The notes: generated by a model not told the origin, from the sequence alone. 64,000 bases of DNA from JBKHYJ01 sp046565505 (GCA_046565505.1 JBKHYJ010000080.1:1-64000); one strand, 5' to 3'. Positions 16,971-28,625 are shown, counted from the stretch's first letter. Made by a program: numbers and translations.

Positions 16971-17480
16971 TTACCTGGTGAGCAGGCTGTCTATCATAGC
17001 GGCGAGGTCGTTAATGAAATCGGAGTTGGGATTGAACCCACCTCGGGGCTGGCCCTGCGCCTCGCCCTGTTTGTTCAGCACGACTATCGTCGGCAATTGC
17101 GCAACCTTGCCGCTGAAACGTTTGAAGGCCGCTTGATTCTGGTCGCGCAGCACGACGACCGAGCTTACAGGCCCGCAAGGATTCTTGAGCTGCGAGTTGC
17201 TAACCTCGTTCGCAGGGTTGACGCTGACCCAATAGATGTGGACATCCTTGCCCTGATACCGTTCGGCCAGCGATTCGAGCGCCTTGAATTCGTCGCGGCA
17301 CTGTGGGTCCTGTACCCCGCCGAACAGAAGGATAACGACCTTGCCGCGCAGGCCCGCTAGCGTTACCGTCTGCCCGTCGGGCGTGACAAAACTCATGTCT
17401 TGCTGCGCGCGCGCCGTCGCGCTCAAACCTGCGACAACGGCCATGACAATCATGAGGGCTTTTAATTTGTTTAACATCAT
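16971..17480 (-). CDS. exported thioredoxin-fold (redoxin-like) protein lacking the CxxC pair
   Basis: The 169-residue protein has a signal peptide (~1-25, ending ARAQ) and a TlpA/AhpC-type thioredoxin fold: GQTVTLAGLRGKVVILLF, a helix after the active-site position, a YWVSVNP strand and QLPTIVVLNKQGE with the cis-Pro. Where TlpA proteins read W-C-P-P-C, this reads Q-D-P-Q-C (Asp58, Cys61), so only the second cysteine remains. One other cysteine occurs in KNPCGP. It is probably periplasmic and not a classical disulfide reductase. Confidence 0.78.
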   Translation of the reverse strand: MMLNKLKALMIVMAVVAGLSATARAQQDMSFVTPDGQTVTLAGLRGKVVILLFGGVQDPQCRDEFKALESLAERYQGKDVHIYWVSVNPANEVSNSQLKNPCGPVSSVVVLRDQNQAAFKRFSGKVAQLPTIVVLNKQGEAQGQPRGGFNPNSDFINDLAAMIDSLLTR

Positions 17481-17707
17481 TTCCCCTTAAGTTTACGCCT
17501 CGAATTTATTACAAGCGTTAGATGCGGCCGGCGACTGCGAGGTTCGATGACCCGCGCCAAGCCGCGGAATAGGCACCATAGATTATAGATTTGCGTTAGT
17601 CATAAAGTGGTCGGCTCTAAACATTATTCTAACAGACGCAGGTCGGCCGCCGCAATTATCGCCTTTATCGCATAGTCGAGGTTTCATGCCGGGCCGCGCA
17701 TTGTCCA

Positions 17708-18400
17708 TTAATCCGCGGCCGGCCGCCTGCGCGTCAACAAGTAAGCCGCGGCGATGATTATCGCCAGGGCGAGCGCGCCCAGCACGATTAAGGGCAACGT
17801 GTAGGGTTTGGCCCCGGCCCGCTCGACCCCGCCGCCCTGCGCGGGCGACGCGGCGGGCGCGAATGAGGTTATGGCGGTTTCGGCGGCCGCGACCGATTGA
17901 TCGAAATGTTGAGCCGCGTCTATGAATGTGAACAGGTATGTGCGCTTATGGTCACTCACCGGGACATAAACCTGGCGCTGGCGAATCGAGGCGGCGCCGC
18001 GCTTATAAGTCAGGTCCATCTGCCAGGCGTCAAAGCTCGCGACATTCCTCCTGCGGCGGTCGGCAACCTGGATCGCTTCCATGCCCTGGTCCGCGAGCGT
18101 CGCGCGCATCTCTTTTAACAAAGCCTCAACGCCCTGGTCGCTGAGGTCAACAAGAGATTCGTCCGCTATGAGCGTGAGCACGGGCCAGGTGCCATCGGCG
18201 CGCGGCTGGCCGAGGTAGCGTACGACGCTTTCAGGCGTGTATCCGGCGGGCGGCTGAAATGAGATGCCGTACTGGCTGTTGGTATAACGGGCCTCCTGGG
18301 CCCGCGCCGCGGCAGGGCAAAGGGCCAAAGCGGCCGCGATAACCATATGACACGCCATTTTAACGAGCCCAGGCCCCATCGGCCCATGACGAAATGACAT
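17708..18400 (-). CDS. exported single-pass membrane protein of unknown function
   Basis: The 230-residue product has a signal peptide (~10-34, ending ARAQ), a globular region beginning YTNSQYGISFQPPAGY, a pattern like lipoprotein-type DUF1795/PsbP-fold proteins, and a C-terminal membrane helix (LPLIVLGALALAIIIAAAYL) followed by positive residues. The domain therefore probably faces the periplasm. The start at 18400 is chosen because AGAGGTG lies just upstream. It is divergent from the nucleotidyltransferase gene at 18563. I do not recognise the function. Confidence 0.65.
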   Translation of the reverse strand: MSFRHGPMGPGLVKMACHMVIAAALALCPAAARAQEARYTNSQYGISFQPPAGYTPESVVRYLGQPRADGTWPVLTLIADESLVDLSDQGVEALLKEMRATLADQGMEAIQVADRRRRNVASFDAWQMDLTYKRGAASIRQRQVYVPVSDHKRTYLFTFIDAAQHFDQSVAAAETAITSFAPAASPAQGGGVERAGAKPYTLPLIVLGALALAIIIAAAYLLTRRRPAAD

Positions 18401-18562
18401 ACACACCTCTTTATCACGAGACACGCCAGGCGCTCACAGCAGATTTTATAACACAACCTGCGCCGGGCTTCGCAGCATGATTCAGTTGATTGATTCGCCT
18501 CCCGCTTGTAACCTGCTTTCAGGCGCGGCTCGCTTTCGCGGCCGCGCGTCGAAGGTTTTCTT

Positions 18563-19144
18563 ATGATCTCGGCAGTGTTACTTGCGGCGGGCGAGTCGCG
18601 CCGCATGGGCGAGTTCAAGCAGTTGCTCCCCCTAGGCGGCAAGACGTTTGTAGAATGCTGCGTTGATAATTTGCTCGCGTCTCGCGCCGGTGAAGTCATT
18701 GTAGTCACCGGGCACCGCGAAGCAGACGTCCGCAGAGTGGTAGGCGACAGGCCCATTCAATTCGCACACAACCCGGATTACCGTGATGGCATGAGTTCGT
18801 CAGTCAAGCGCGGCGTCGAAGCGGCTTCAGAACGGAGTCGCGCTTGCCTGGTCGCGCTCGTAGACCAGCCGCAGATCAGCGTTGATGTTATCAACCGCGT
18901 CATCGAGACTTACGAGAAAGACGAGCCGCTGATCGTCATTCCCACTTACGAAGGGAGAAACGGTCACCCCATAATATTGGATTTGAAGCTCAAAGGCGAG
19001 CTTCTCGCAATAGATCCCGCCCGGGGCTTGCGCGAGGTGGTCCGCGCGCGCGCGAGCCGGGTCGCCCGCGTAGAAATTTCAACCGAAGCGATACTGACTG
19101 ATTTCGATTACCCCGAAGACTACAGGCGAATACTGAAACATTGA
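18563..19144 (+). CDS. MobA-like nucleotidyltransferase (MocA-type)
   Basis: The 193-residue protein has the nucleotidyltransferase signature LLAAGESRRMGEFKQLLPLG at its N terminus, a TGH-R-E segment, the metal-site LVDQPQ and GHPIILD, as in MocA and related molybdenum-cofactor cytidylyltransferases. MocA joins CMP to molybdopterin for xanthine-dehydrogenase-type enzymes. No molybdoenzyme or other cofactor gene is nearby, so the exact substrate is uncertain. A shared bidirectional terminator follows. Confidence 0.85.
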   Translation: MISAVLLAAGESRRMGEFKQLLPLGGKTFVECCVDNLLASRAGEVIVVTGHREADVRRVVGDRPIQFAHNPDYRDGMSSSVKRGVEAASERSRACLVALVDQPQISVDVINRVIETYEKDEPLIVIPTYEGRNGHPIILDLKLKGELLAIDPARGLREVVRARASRVARVEISTEAILTDFDYPEDYRRILKH

Positions 19145-19257
19145 CCGCCGCGCCTCTGACGCGAGCCTATGACGGGGCTGCCAGCTCGGCCCGGGCCTGG
19201 CTACTGATTACTCACCACTTAGTATTCAACGACTACACAGTAATCATCTAAAAGCGA

Positions 19258-19303
19258 AGAGGCCGGAGCGGGCCCCGGCCTCTGTCCGTACGTCTAATTT
19301 TTT
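19258..19303. terminator. bidirectional intrinsic terminator
   Basis: AGAGGCCGG (19258-19266) pairs with CCGGCCTCT (19275-19283). On the plus strand a T run (TTTTTT, 19298-19303) follows some 14 bases later; on the minus strand TTCGCTTTT follows directly. It sits between two convergent genes. Confidence 0.75.
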
Positions 19304-19311
19304 CGCGATTG

Positions 19312-19680
19312 TTATACAGCGATCTTTTCCGACCGCGAGGCGCGGGCGGGCGACTCGAACGGTATGACGCGGCGGTTGCCCGGCACTATTTGAGATTCTG
19401 CCATGCGGGCGGCCCTCATCTGTAAGGCGTGTACGGCAAGCGTTGACGCCAGCTCATAACTGTGGCCGCCGCACTGGTGGCAGTTGCCGTTATGGTCGAG
19501 ATACGTCTTGTAAGGGCTTAAACCATCGCCGGCGCAGTCGCCGCAGATTATCTGAACACCCATCGTAGGCATTGCGGCGCGCGGCTCACTTAACTGAGAG
19601 TGGTCGGCCTTCGGCCCCTTGACGATTAATAATGAGGTTAAGCCCAGAGCAATAACTGTCGCCGCGATGATAATCAGCAT
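19312..19680 (-). CDS. small membrane-anchored protein with two CxxC motifs
   Basis: The 122-residue protein has an N-terminal hydrophobic helix (residues 1-20), then a soluble part with CGDC (~46-49) and CHQC (~67-70), four cysteines arranged like a zinc ribbon. The tail is basic and lacks structure signals. A clear ribosome site (GAGGAGAACACT before ATG) supports expression. I do not recognise the family. It ends at the bidirectional terminator. Confidence 0.65.
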   Translation of the reverse strand: MLIIIAATVIALGLTSLLIVKGPKADHSQLSEPRAAMPTMGVQIICGDCAGDGLSPYKTYLDHNGNCHQCGGHSYELASTLAVHALQMRAARMAESQIVPGNRRVIPFESPARASRSEKIAV

Positions 19681-19995
19681 AGTGTTCTCCTCGCTTTTGC
19701 TAGTTCATTCCTTACAGCGGCTTCCTGCCCGCCGCGCTGTTTTTAATACGAACCAATTTGAAGCCAAGATCCGCATTCAAGGCTGATTATTAAGCAATGA
19801 TTATGCCAGGTTAGGCGGCAATGCAGATATGATCACGGATGCTCGGGATTTAAATTTTAAACGGTAGTTTTGGGTCACATTCGGCCGACTGCGGTCCCGT
19901 GTGGGATAAAATTGCAAGCTAACAATACAATCCTGTACAGAATTGCTTCATAGCTGGAGAGCCGCCCTCGACGCGGCTACGCCAATTTGAAATAA

Positions 19996-20037
19996 AATAA
20001 GCGTGCCTGCGGTCATCTTGCTGCAAGCACGCTTATT
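19996..20037 (-). terminator. terminator after the GlsB-like gene; rest of the 19681-20081 gap has no gene
   Basis: AATAAGCGTGC (19996-20006) and GCACGCTTATT (20027-20037) form an 11-bp stem with a 20-base loop. On the minus strand the stem runs into TTATTTTATTTC, a T-rich tail. The remainder of the 400-bp gap is comparatively AT-rich and holds no coding frame I can support. Confidence 0.7.
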
Positions 20038-20081
20038 CACTTCGTCAGGGTTATATGTCTTAGGCGCTTGGGGAATCGACT

Positions 20082-20342
20082 CTATGTGCGGCGGCTCAGC
20101 ATACGCCAGATGAAAAGCACCAGTATTGCCCCCAACACCGAAAGCAACAGGCCGCCCGGCTGAAAGTAGCCTCCGTCGTCGCGCGGATTAAATATCAACC
20201 TGTACAGGAATCCGCCGACGAAAGACCCGACGATGCCAAGCACTATGGTCATCATTATACCCATCGGGTCGCGGCCCGGCATGATCAAACGCGCAAGCGC
20301 CCCTGCTATAAGCCCGACTATCAAAGTGGAGATGATCCACAT
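20082..20342 (-). CDS. GlsB/YeaQ/YmgE family stress-response membrane protein
   Basis: The 86-residue protein consists of three hydrophobic segments with the family pattern: LIVGLIAGALARLIMPG, then MTIVLGIVGSFVGGFLYRL with glycine spacing, then LLSVLGAILVLFIWR. Members of this transglycosylase-associated family are inner-membrane proteins often induced by envelope stress; the mechanism is unknown. A strong ribosome site (GGAGGAACACG) precedes the ATG and a terminator follows. Confidence 0.88.
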   Translation of the reverse strand: MWIISTLIVGLIAGALARLIMPGRDPMGIMMTIVLGIVGSFVGGFLYRLIFNPRDDGGYFQPGGLLLSVLGAILVLFIWRMLSRRT

Positions 20343-20457
20343 ATCGTGTTCCTCCGAGTTGGGCGTCCACCGCCAAAGTCAAATATCGTTTGCTCGATAT
20401 TAGCGATTGGCCGCGCACGGTGTCAACGCGAACGTCTCATGTTTTGATTAATGAAGA

Positions 20458-21714
20458 TCAGCCGTTGCCACCGTTTCGCTTGAGGTAGAGGCGGTAACAG
20501 GTCGAGCGAATAACGTCGGGGATGTTTTTGTTCGTCGAGAGCGCGCGCATGTCGCGCGTCTGTATGCGGTTGAGGAAGCCGAGGCTTATGGCTATCGGGG
20601 TTCGCGGGTTGCGGACCAGGTTGTGAATGACCGTGTACGAGCGGGTCCATGAGCGATTCTGCCCTATCTGCCGCAGCACGTCTTCGGGCACGGACTTGAC
20701 TGAGGCGATCGTCTCGATTTCCTGATCCGTCAGCCGGGGGTTGCGCAAGACCGCCCCGGCTACTATCCGATTCGGGTCGCGGACCAGTATCGTCCGGGCC
20801 TCGCGCGTGCCTTTGATTGCGAGCATCACGCGGTCTTTTACATTCATCAAAGCGATCTGCTGAAAGACCGGCATCCGCTCGGGCGACACTTCGCCCAGTT
20901 CGGACTCTATGTCTTCAACTATGCGGGTTACGTCCATCGGCTCATGCGGCGCGACCTCGACCTCACCGAACGGGCCGAACTCTTCTTCGTAGTCGGCGAC
21001 GAGCGAATCGTCCACGCCTTCTTCGACGAGCCCGAGCCGTATGAGGTCTTCGATGCCCTCGATGGCGAGGGTGTCGCGCGCGGCGTCGCGCGCGGCCTGG
21101 GCCGCGGCGTCCGCCTCCGCCTGAGCGCGCTGCTCTTGGGCTACCAGGTTGACGCCGAACTGTTTCTCGAAGAATTCCTGGCGGACTTCGTTGGCGCGGC
21201 GCTCTGCCGTCTGCGTGCGCGCGGGATTAGACAGTATGGCTTCGATTATCCCGGGCGAGCGAATCAGGCTCTGCTGCTTGAGCGATACTGCCTCGATGAC
21301 GGATGGGTCTTTGCTGTCGGCGGCCAGGCGCGCGAGCGCCGCGTCGGGCGTCGAGGCGTTGAATATGGCGGCCTCAACCGTCTCGCGCGGCGCTCGCTGC
21401 CAAAGGCACAGAAAGCCCAACACGCTCGGCGGCGCATTCGTGTCCGCGGCCAGCGTTGCGAAGGCCCCGGCGTCGAGCGTGCTTAAAGTAGACGCGGCGG
21501 TCTCGCGGACCTCTTCGCTCCCGTCCGCGCTTAAGGCGACGAGAGCCTCAAGCATCTCCTCGTTGGTGAACGGAAGTATGCCTCTGGCGGCCGCGAGCTT
21601 CGCCGCATGCGGGGCCGCGCCCGACTTGATAGCTTCTAAGATGTTGTTTGAGATGGCCTGTCTCCCGGTCGCGTTCGGGGTCTGGGTAAGACACGTCTCA
21701 GGGGCCTTTAACAA
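20458..21714 (-). CDS. helical-repeat (HEAT-like) protein of unknown function
   Basis: A 418-residue soluble protein rich in short helices. Residues ~35-175 repeat A-x-x-x-L-A-A-D-x-x/S-x-x-V patterns (for example LAADTNAPPSVLGFL and LAADSKDPSVIEAV). An Ala/Glu-rich coiled-coil linker covers ~180-225 and an acidic linker ~230-300. A second repeat block near the C terminus includes NLVRNPRTPIAISLGFLNRI and LSTNKNIPDVIRSTCYRLY. I recall comparable proteins in other deep-branching bacteria but no function. The start is uncertain: position 21714 is a TTG with no clear ribosome site. It lies 142 bases after secA and could be co-transcribed with it. Confidence 0.65.
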   Translation of the reverse strand: MLKAPETCLTQTPNATGRQAISNNILEAIKSGAAPHAAKLAAARGILPFTNEEMLEALVALSADGSEEVRETAASTLSTLDAGAFATLAADTNAPPSVLGFLCLWQRAPRETVEAAIFNASTPDAALARLAADSKDPSVIEAVSLKQQSLIRSPGIIEAILSNPARTQTAERRANEVRQEFFEKQFGVNLVAQEQRAQAEADAAAQAARDAARDTLAIEGIEDLIRLGLVEEGVDDSLVADYEEEFGPFGEVEVAPHEPMDVTRIVEDIESELGEVSPERMPVFQQIALMNVKDRVMLAIKGTREARTILVRDPNRIVAGAVLRNPRLTDQEIETIASVKSVPEDVLRQIGQNRSWTRSYTVIHNLVRNPRTPIAISLGFLNRIQTRDMRALSTNKNIPDVIRSTCYRLYLKRNGGNG

Positions 21715-21856
21715 CGTGAAGATTACTACAGGTCGAGGAGTGATTCAATCGTTGATTGCGGGCAGGGGAAAGCGCCTGAGGCCTTAAATGGACAGGGCAG
21801 AGGGTGACCCCGTCTGTCCCCGTCCACCGCCGTATGCTCACCCCGGTTCGGGGCTG

Positions 21857-24718
<2,862 letters not shown>

Positions 24719-24740
24719 ATTCTTTCCGGTTCCAAATCAT

Positions 24741-24847
24741 GGGTCTCTCGTCCGGGGACTCGGGACCCAAAATCAATACAGCCTGCTAACCTCGGGCCCG
24801 CGCTTCGCGCTCGGCGTACCCTCGGCAGCAGGCTCGCGTTATACCAT
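24741..24847 (-). promoter_or_regulatory. probable secA promoter and structured leader
   Basis: On the minus strand an extended -10 element (TGGTATAAC, about 24847-24839) would start transcription near 24833. The leader would then begin at once with a stem GCCTGCT / AGCAGGC (24833-24827 with 24787-24781) enclosing a GCGC-GAA-GCGC mini-hairpin. A second hairpin GGGTC / GACCC follows (24768-24764 with 24745-24741) just before the ribosome site. No known regulatory RNA class is recognised. The rest of the 24848-25085 gap shows no gene. Confidence 0.4.
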
Positions 24848-25085
24848 CCAATTTAACTGAGAGTACACTCACAGTCAGCCTTCAGGTTGTGCCTCGATAC
24901 CCGCACTAATTTTATGTGATGTCGTCGGGAGGAGTCAAACCAGTAGGCGGCGGGCGGGGGTGAAGGAATTCGGTATTATAGCCTCACGATCATGAGTCCC
25001 GACCGCCCGCGGTGGCTTTCGCCCGGTGCCTGCTGTGCCCGAACAGGTGACGGCAACCGCAGAAAAAGCGCAAAAAAAATTAGTG

Positions 25086-25115
25086 TTGACACCCTCCGGG
25101 GCGGGTGGTAAAAAT
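25086..25115 (+). promoter_or_regulatory. sigma70-type promoter of the pil operon
   Basis: TTGACA (25086-25091) is a perfect -35 box, and TAAAAA (25109-25114) follows after 17 bases as a fair -10 box. Transcription from about 25122 gives a leader of roughly 315 bases before pilM. Confidence 0.5.
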
Positions 25116-25121
25116 GTCTCC

Positions 25122-25437
25122 GTTTGCACAAGTGTCTTTTTGATATTTGATTGGTTGTGAAGACCGGAATCCCGAAAGGGAAGGGTGTAGGGCGGGGCGA
25201 GCAGGCTTGGGATTATCGAATCTGAGGCCGCCTTACCCGCTAATCACCCTTGCGCCTTCATCCTTACTTGCCACGCCCCTGGAGCTCGCCCCTTATAAAG
25301 TTCTCACAACCCTCTTAGCCCGCCCTCAGCGTCCGACTGCCCCCGCGATTCGATTTTGGATCTCAGATTAGACGCGGACTCCCATCTGTAATCCAGAATC
25401 CGAAACCTGAAATCCACCATCCTCGTCGGGGGCTACC
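25122..25437 (+). promoter_or_regulatory. long untranslated leader of pilM with long-range pairings
   Basis: No supportable gene lies here. Exact complementary blocks are GGTTGTGA (25153-25160) with TCACAACC (25304-25311), GGGGCGAG (25194-25201) with CTCGCCCC (25285-25292), and, competing with the latter, AGGGCGGG (25190-25197) with CCCGCCCT (25319-25326). A TCCC-GAAA-GGGA hairpin sits near 25169-25180. The layout suggests a folded regulatory leader; no known riboswitch class is recognised. Confidence 0.35.
25347..25415. repeat. imperfect inverted GATTTTGGATT-type repeat upstream of pilM
   Basis: The left arm (25347-25369, containing GATTTTGGATCTCAGATT) and right arm (25390-25415, containing AATCCAGAATCCGAAACC) are imperfect reverse complements. 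They resemble the elements at 31791-31847 and 43586-43715. Confidence 0.5.
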
Positions 25438-26502
25438 ATGTTCGGGAAAAAGAAGAAAAGCATAGTCGGGCTGGATATCGGTTCGAGCGCGCTTAAGGCG
25501 GTCGAACTCAGGCCTACGCGCAGCGGGTTCGACCTGGTGCACATAGCGCACCAAAATCTTCAATCCGACACCATCGTCGACGGCCACATCATAGACCTCA
25601 ACCACGTGAGCGACTCCATCAACCGGGTGTGGGCCGACCAGAACATCAAGACGAGCCAGGTCGCCACGTCCCTGTCGGGCCATGCCGTCATAGTCAAAAA
25701 GATATTGCTCCCGACGATGAGCAGCGAAGAGCTTGACGAGCAGATACACTGGGAGGCCGAGCAGTACATACCCTTCGACATAAATGACGTGAACCTCTAC
25801 CACGAGATCATCGGCCACGACCAGACGGGCCAGAACATGGACGTGCTGCTCGTCGCTTGCAAGCGCGACAAGATAGCGCAATTCACACAGGTCATATCCC
25901 AGGCAGGCAAGCAACCTGTCATAGTAGACGTTGACGCTTTCGCGCTGCAAAACGCCTACGAAGTCAACTATCACCCCTCGCCCAACCAGACCGTCGCCCT
26001 GCTCGACATAGGGGCGTCTGTTATGACCATCAACATCGTGAGGGGCACGACCTCGATCTTCACGCGCGACATCTCCGCGGGCGGCAACCAGTACACGGAC
26101 CTCCTTCAAAAGGAGATGAACCTGACGTTCGAGCAGGCCGAGGCTCTCAAGCGCGGCGCGACGCCCGACGACCACATGTCGGTCGAGCAGGCGCAGCCGG
26201 CCATACAGTCGGTCTCCGAAATGCTGGCGCTCGAAATCCAGCGCACGCTCGACTTCTTCCGCGCGACCGCCGTCGATTCGCCCGACATCGACCGGATGCT
26301 GATAGCGGGGGGAACGTCCAAGGTGTCGCAACTGTGCGACTACCTTTCTGATAAATTCCAGATGCCCGTCGAGCGGTTCGACGCCTTCCGCTCGATCCGC
26401 TTCGACGCCAAGCGTTTTGACGATGAATACCTGAGGGAACTCTCGCCCAACATGGCCGTGGCCGTCGGGCTCGCCGTGAGGGTGGCGGAGGTGGCGAAAT
26501 GA
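25438..26502 (+). CDS. pilM: type IV pilus assembly protein PilM
   Basis: PilM is an actin-like cytoplasmic ATP-binding protein that binds the N-terminal tail of PilN and links the inner-membrane PilNO complex to the pilus motor. The 354-residue product has the actin-fold phosphate loops VGLDIGSSALKAVEL (~9-23) and LLDIGASVMTINIV, and the adenosine motif MLIAGGTSKV. The length matches family members. It is the first gene of pilMNOPQ and its stop overlaps the pilN start by 4 bases (ATGA). Confidence 0.95.
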   Translation: MFGKKKKSIVGLDIGSSALKAVELRPTRSGFDLVHIAHQNLQSDTIVDGHIIDLNHVSDSINRVWADQNIKTSQVATSLSGHAVIVKKILLPTMSSEELDEQIHWEAEQYIPFDINDVNLYHEIIGHDQTGQNMDVLLVACKRDKIAQFTQVISQAGKQPVIVDVDAFALQNAYEVNYHPSPNQTVALLDIGASVMTINIVRGTTSIFTRDISAGGNQYTDLLQKEMNLTFEQAEALKRGATPDDHMSVEQAQPAIQSVSEMLALEIQRTLDFFRATAVDSPDIDRMLIAGGTSKVSQLCDYLSDKFQMPVERFDAFRSIRFDAKRFDDEYLRELSPNMAVAVGLAVRVAEVAK

Positions 26503-27221
26503 TCCGTGTAAACCTTCTAGAAGGCACCGCCGAACATCGCGTATCAGTCCAGAAAACTAAGGTGGCCGCGCGCAGGGGCCAGCAGCTATTCATGCTGGCG
26601 AGCGCGCTGCTGATATTCGCCATCGCCATAGGCGTAGATCACCTCTGGACCAACAACGCGCGCGCCGACGCGCAGACCGAGCTAGACCGCGAGCAGGAGG
26701 AGGCCAAGAAGCTCGAAGGCGACATACAGCGCAAGAACGAGCTTGAGGCGGAGCTTAAGCAGGTCGAAGAGCGGATTAAAGTAATCAAGCAGTTGCGCGC
26801 GGAGCAGAAAGGCCCCGTGGCTATGATGTCGGCCATCAACGAGCGCATGCCGGCCGGGCAGGCGGACTTCCGGCTCGAAGCCATCACCCAGAAGGGCGCG
26901 CACCTTCAGATCATCGGCTCTTCGCTGAACCAGCAGGTGATCGCAGACTTCTCGCGCCAGTTGGAATTCTCCAACGGGCTGTTCACGAGCCTTATGCTCT
27001 CGATCGAAGGGCAGGAGGTTAAGAGCGACGACGTGGCGGACCGCAAAGAGGCGGATAAGGGCGAGGCCGACAAGAAAGACAAAGACCAGAATAAGAAAGA
27101 CGCCGCCGGCCAGGCCGAGGCTAACGACAGGGCGCGCGTCTTCAAGTTCACAATAGACTGCGACTATAACAAGCCGCGCGCAGAGGGTGATAAGACGGCA
27201 CCGCAATCTCAGGGCAAGTGA
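26499..27221 (+). CDS. pilN: type IV pilus inner-membrane protein PilN
   Basis: The 240-residue product begins MIRVNLLEGTAEH, the conserved INLL-type tail that docks into PilM, followed by one membrane helix (FMLASALLIFAIAIGV), a coiled coil (~55-105) and a periplasmic ferredoxin-like domain. A Lys/Asp/Glu-rich low-complexity segment lies near residues 180-208, which is unusual for the family. It overlaps pilM by 4 bases. Confidence 0.9.
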   Translation: MIRVNLLEGTAEHRVSVQKTKVAARRGQQLFMLASALLIFAIAIGVDHLWTNNARADAQTELDREQEEAKKLEGDIQRKNELEAELKQVEERIKVIKQLRAEQKGPVAMMSAINERMPAGQADFRLEAITQKGAHLQIIGSSLNQQVIADFSRQLEFSNGLFTSLMLSIEGQEVKSDDVADRKEADKGEADKKDKDQNKKDAAGQAEANDRARVFKFTIDCDYNKPRAEGDKTAPQSQGK

Positions 27222-27233
27222 GGGAGATAACTT

Positions 27234-27920
27234 ATGGCAGCGTCAGTTAACACGATTGTGAAAGGGGCCGAGGAGCAGGGCAGTTTCTTCTCGCGTCTTA
27301 CCTGGTATTACCAGATGGGCGTCCTGCTGTTGCTGGCAGGCCTGCTCTTCTTCGCGGCTGATTACCTGCTCTATAGCGACAAGCGCGCCGAGACGGTCAA
27401 GATCAAGGAGCAGGTCGAGTCGCTGAAGGCCAAGAACCAGCAGGGCAGCATCATACGCCAGAACCTTGCCGACACGGAGAAGACGCTCAAAGAGAAGCGC
27501 GAGGAGATCGACCGCCTGCGCGACCTGCTGCCCGACGCGGTCGAAATATCGCGCGTCTACGACAGCATCAAAGACTTCCTGAGGGAGCAGCGCCTAGAGC
27601 TGAAACGCTTCGTGCATTTGAAGTCGGCGCCGGCGGACTTCTACACCGCCCAGCCGATCCAGATCGAGGTGACCGGGTCGTATGATTCGCTGGGCCAGTT
27701 CTTCTCGCGGCTCGGGTTCTTCACGCGCATAGTCAGCGTCACCGACGTAGAGGTGAAGTCGGCCGAGGATAACGCGCAGGAAGTCGGGCGCTCCATAAAC
27801 GCATCATTCGTGGTGACGGCGTATTACATTGCCCCGGAAAACCTCGAGAAGTTGACGATGAAGAAGCCAGTGCCGCCGCCGACCGCGGCCGGCGCGCCGC
27901 CAGACAAACAAGGGAAATAG
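27234..27920 (+). CDS. pilO: type IV pilus inner-membrane protein PilO
   Basis: The 228-residue protein has one membrane helix (MGVLLLLAGLLFFAADYLL, ~26-44), a coiled coil (~50-105) ending in LRDLLPDAVEISRVYD, and a periplasmic domain with the PilO-like strand IQIEVTGSYDSLGQFFSRL. PilO pairs with PilN to align the pilus machinery under the secretin. It lies 12 bases after pilN and 12 before pilP. The C-terminal ~20 residues are Pro/Ala-rich. Confidence 0.9.
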   Translation: MAASVNTIVKGAEEQGSFFSRLTWYYQMGVLLLLAGLLFFAADYLLYSDKRAETVKIKEQVESLKAKNQQGSIIRQNLADTEKTLKEKREEIDRLRDLLPDAVEISRVYDSIKDFLREQRLELKRFVHLKSAPADFYTAQPIQIEVTGSYDSLGQFFSRLGFFTRIVSVTDVEVKSAEDNAQEVGRSINASFVVTAYYIAPENLEKLTMKKPVPPPTAAGAPPDKQGK

Positions 27921-27932
27921 CGGAGTGGTGCT

Positions 27933-28625
27933 ATGAAATCAAAAACCTTTATGACGGAAACGTTCGCGGCCGCAGCCCGGGCTATGGCCAACAAGGCCCG
28001 CGGCGCGGAGAGAATCTGCTGCGCTTTAATTATCCTGTGCGCCCTGTCCGCACCTGTCAGAATCGTTTCGGCGCAGGACAAGGCCGCTCAGCCGCCGGCG
28101 GGCGACGGTAACGCGCAGAAGGGCGGCAAAGAATACCTCGGGCCGACCGCGGATTCGATCAGGCCATACAGGCCATACAACCGCGACCCGTTTAAGAAGG
28201 CGCCGAAGACGCCGAAGTCTGCCAAGGCCAAGCAGGCGCAGCAGGCGATGCTGCTCGGATTCCCGCCGGTCGATGTGCGCCGCGCCGAGTACAGGCAGAT
28301 GGTGGACCAGGCCCGCAACAGGGACCTCGCCGAGCCCGAGCCCGTGACCCAGTACCTGGTCAGCGAGCTCGACGTGATGGGAGTCTTCCGCGACGAGCGG
28401 GGCTACGGCGCGTTCGTCCGGGCGCAGCCGACCGGGACAACTTTGTTTGTCCGTAACGGCGCGCGGTGTTATAACGGCGAAGTCACGCGCATCGAAAGCG
28501 ACGGGGCCGAGGCCGGCGGCGCGAAGGTGATGTTTAAAGAGATTTCGTTTATGGAGCTTAACGGCAAGAGGACCCAGCAAGAGCGAATGGTAATGAAGGC
28601 CCCGGCAGTGCCGTCCAAGAAATAA
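27933..28625 (+). CDS. pilP: PilP-like pilus assembly protein
   Basis: PilP links PilNO to the secretin PilQ. The 230-residue product has a hydrophobic export segment (~30-48, ICCALIILCALSAPVRIVSA), a long disordered Lys/Pro-rich linker containing YRPYNRDPFKKAP, and a C-terminal small beta domain (~140-215) with ELDVMGVFRDE and YGAFVRAQPTGTTLFVRNGA, the PilP pattern. It has a cleavable-type signal with no clear lipobox cysteine, unlike many lipoprotein PilPs. Position between pilO and pilQ supports the call. Confidence 0.85.
   Translation: MKSKTFMTETFAAAARAMANKARGAERICCALIILCALSAPVRIVSAQDKAAQPPAGDGNAQKGGKEYLGPTADSIRPYRPYNRDPFKKAPKTPKSAKAKQAQQAMLLGFPPVDVRRAEYRQMVDQARNRDLAEPEPVTQYLVSELDVMGVFRDERGYGAFVRAQPTGTTLFVRNGARCYNGEVTRIESDGAEAGGAKVMFKEISFMELNGKRTQQERMVMKAPAVPSKK

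Noticed and set aside
25363..26331. 322-codon minus-strand frame opposite pilM
   Set aside because: Shadow of pilM; composition rich in Arg/Val/Leu from antisense codons, no motif.
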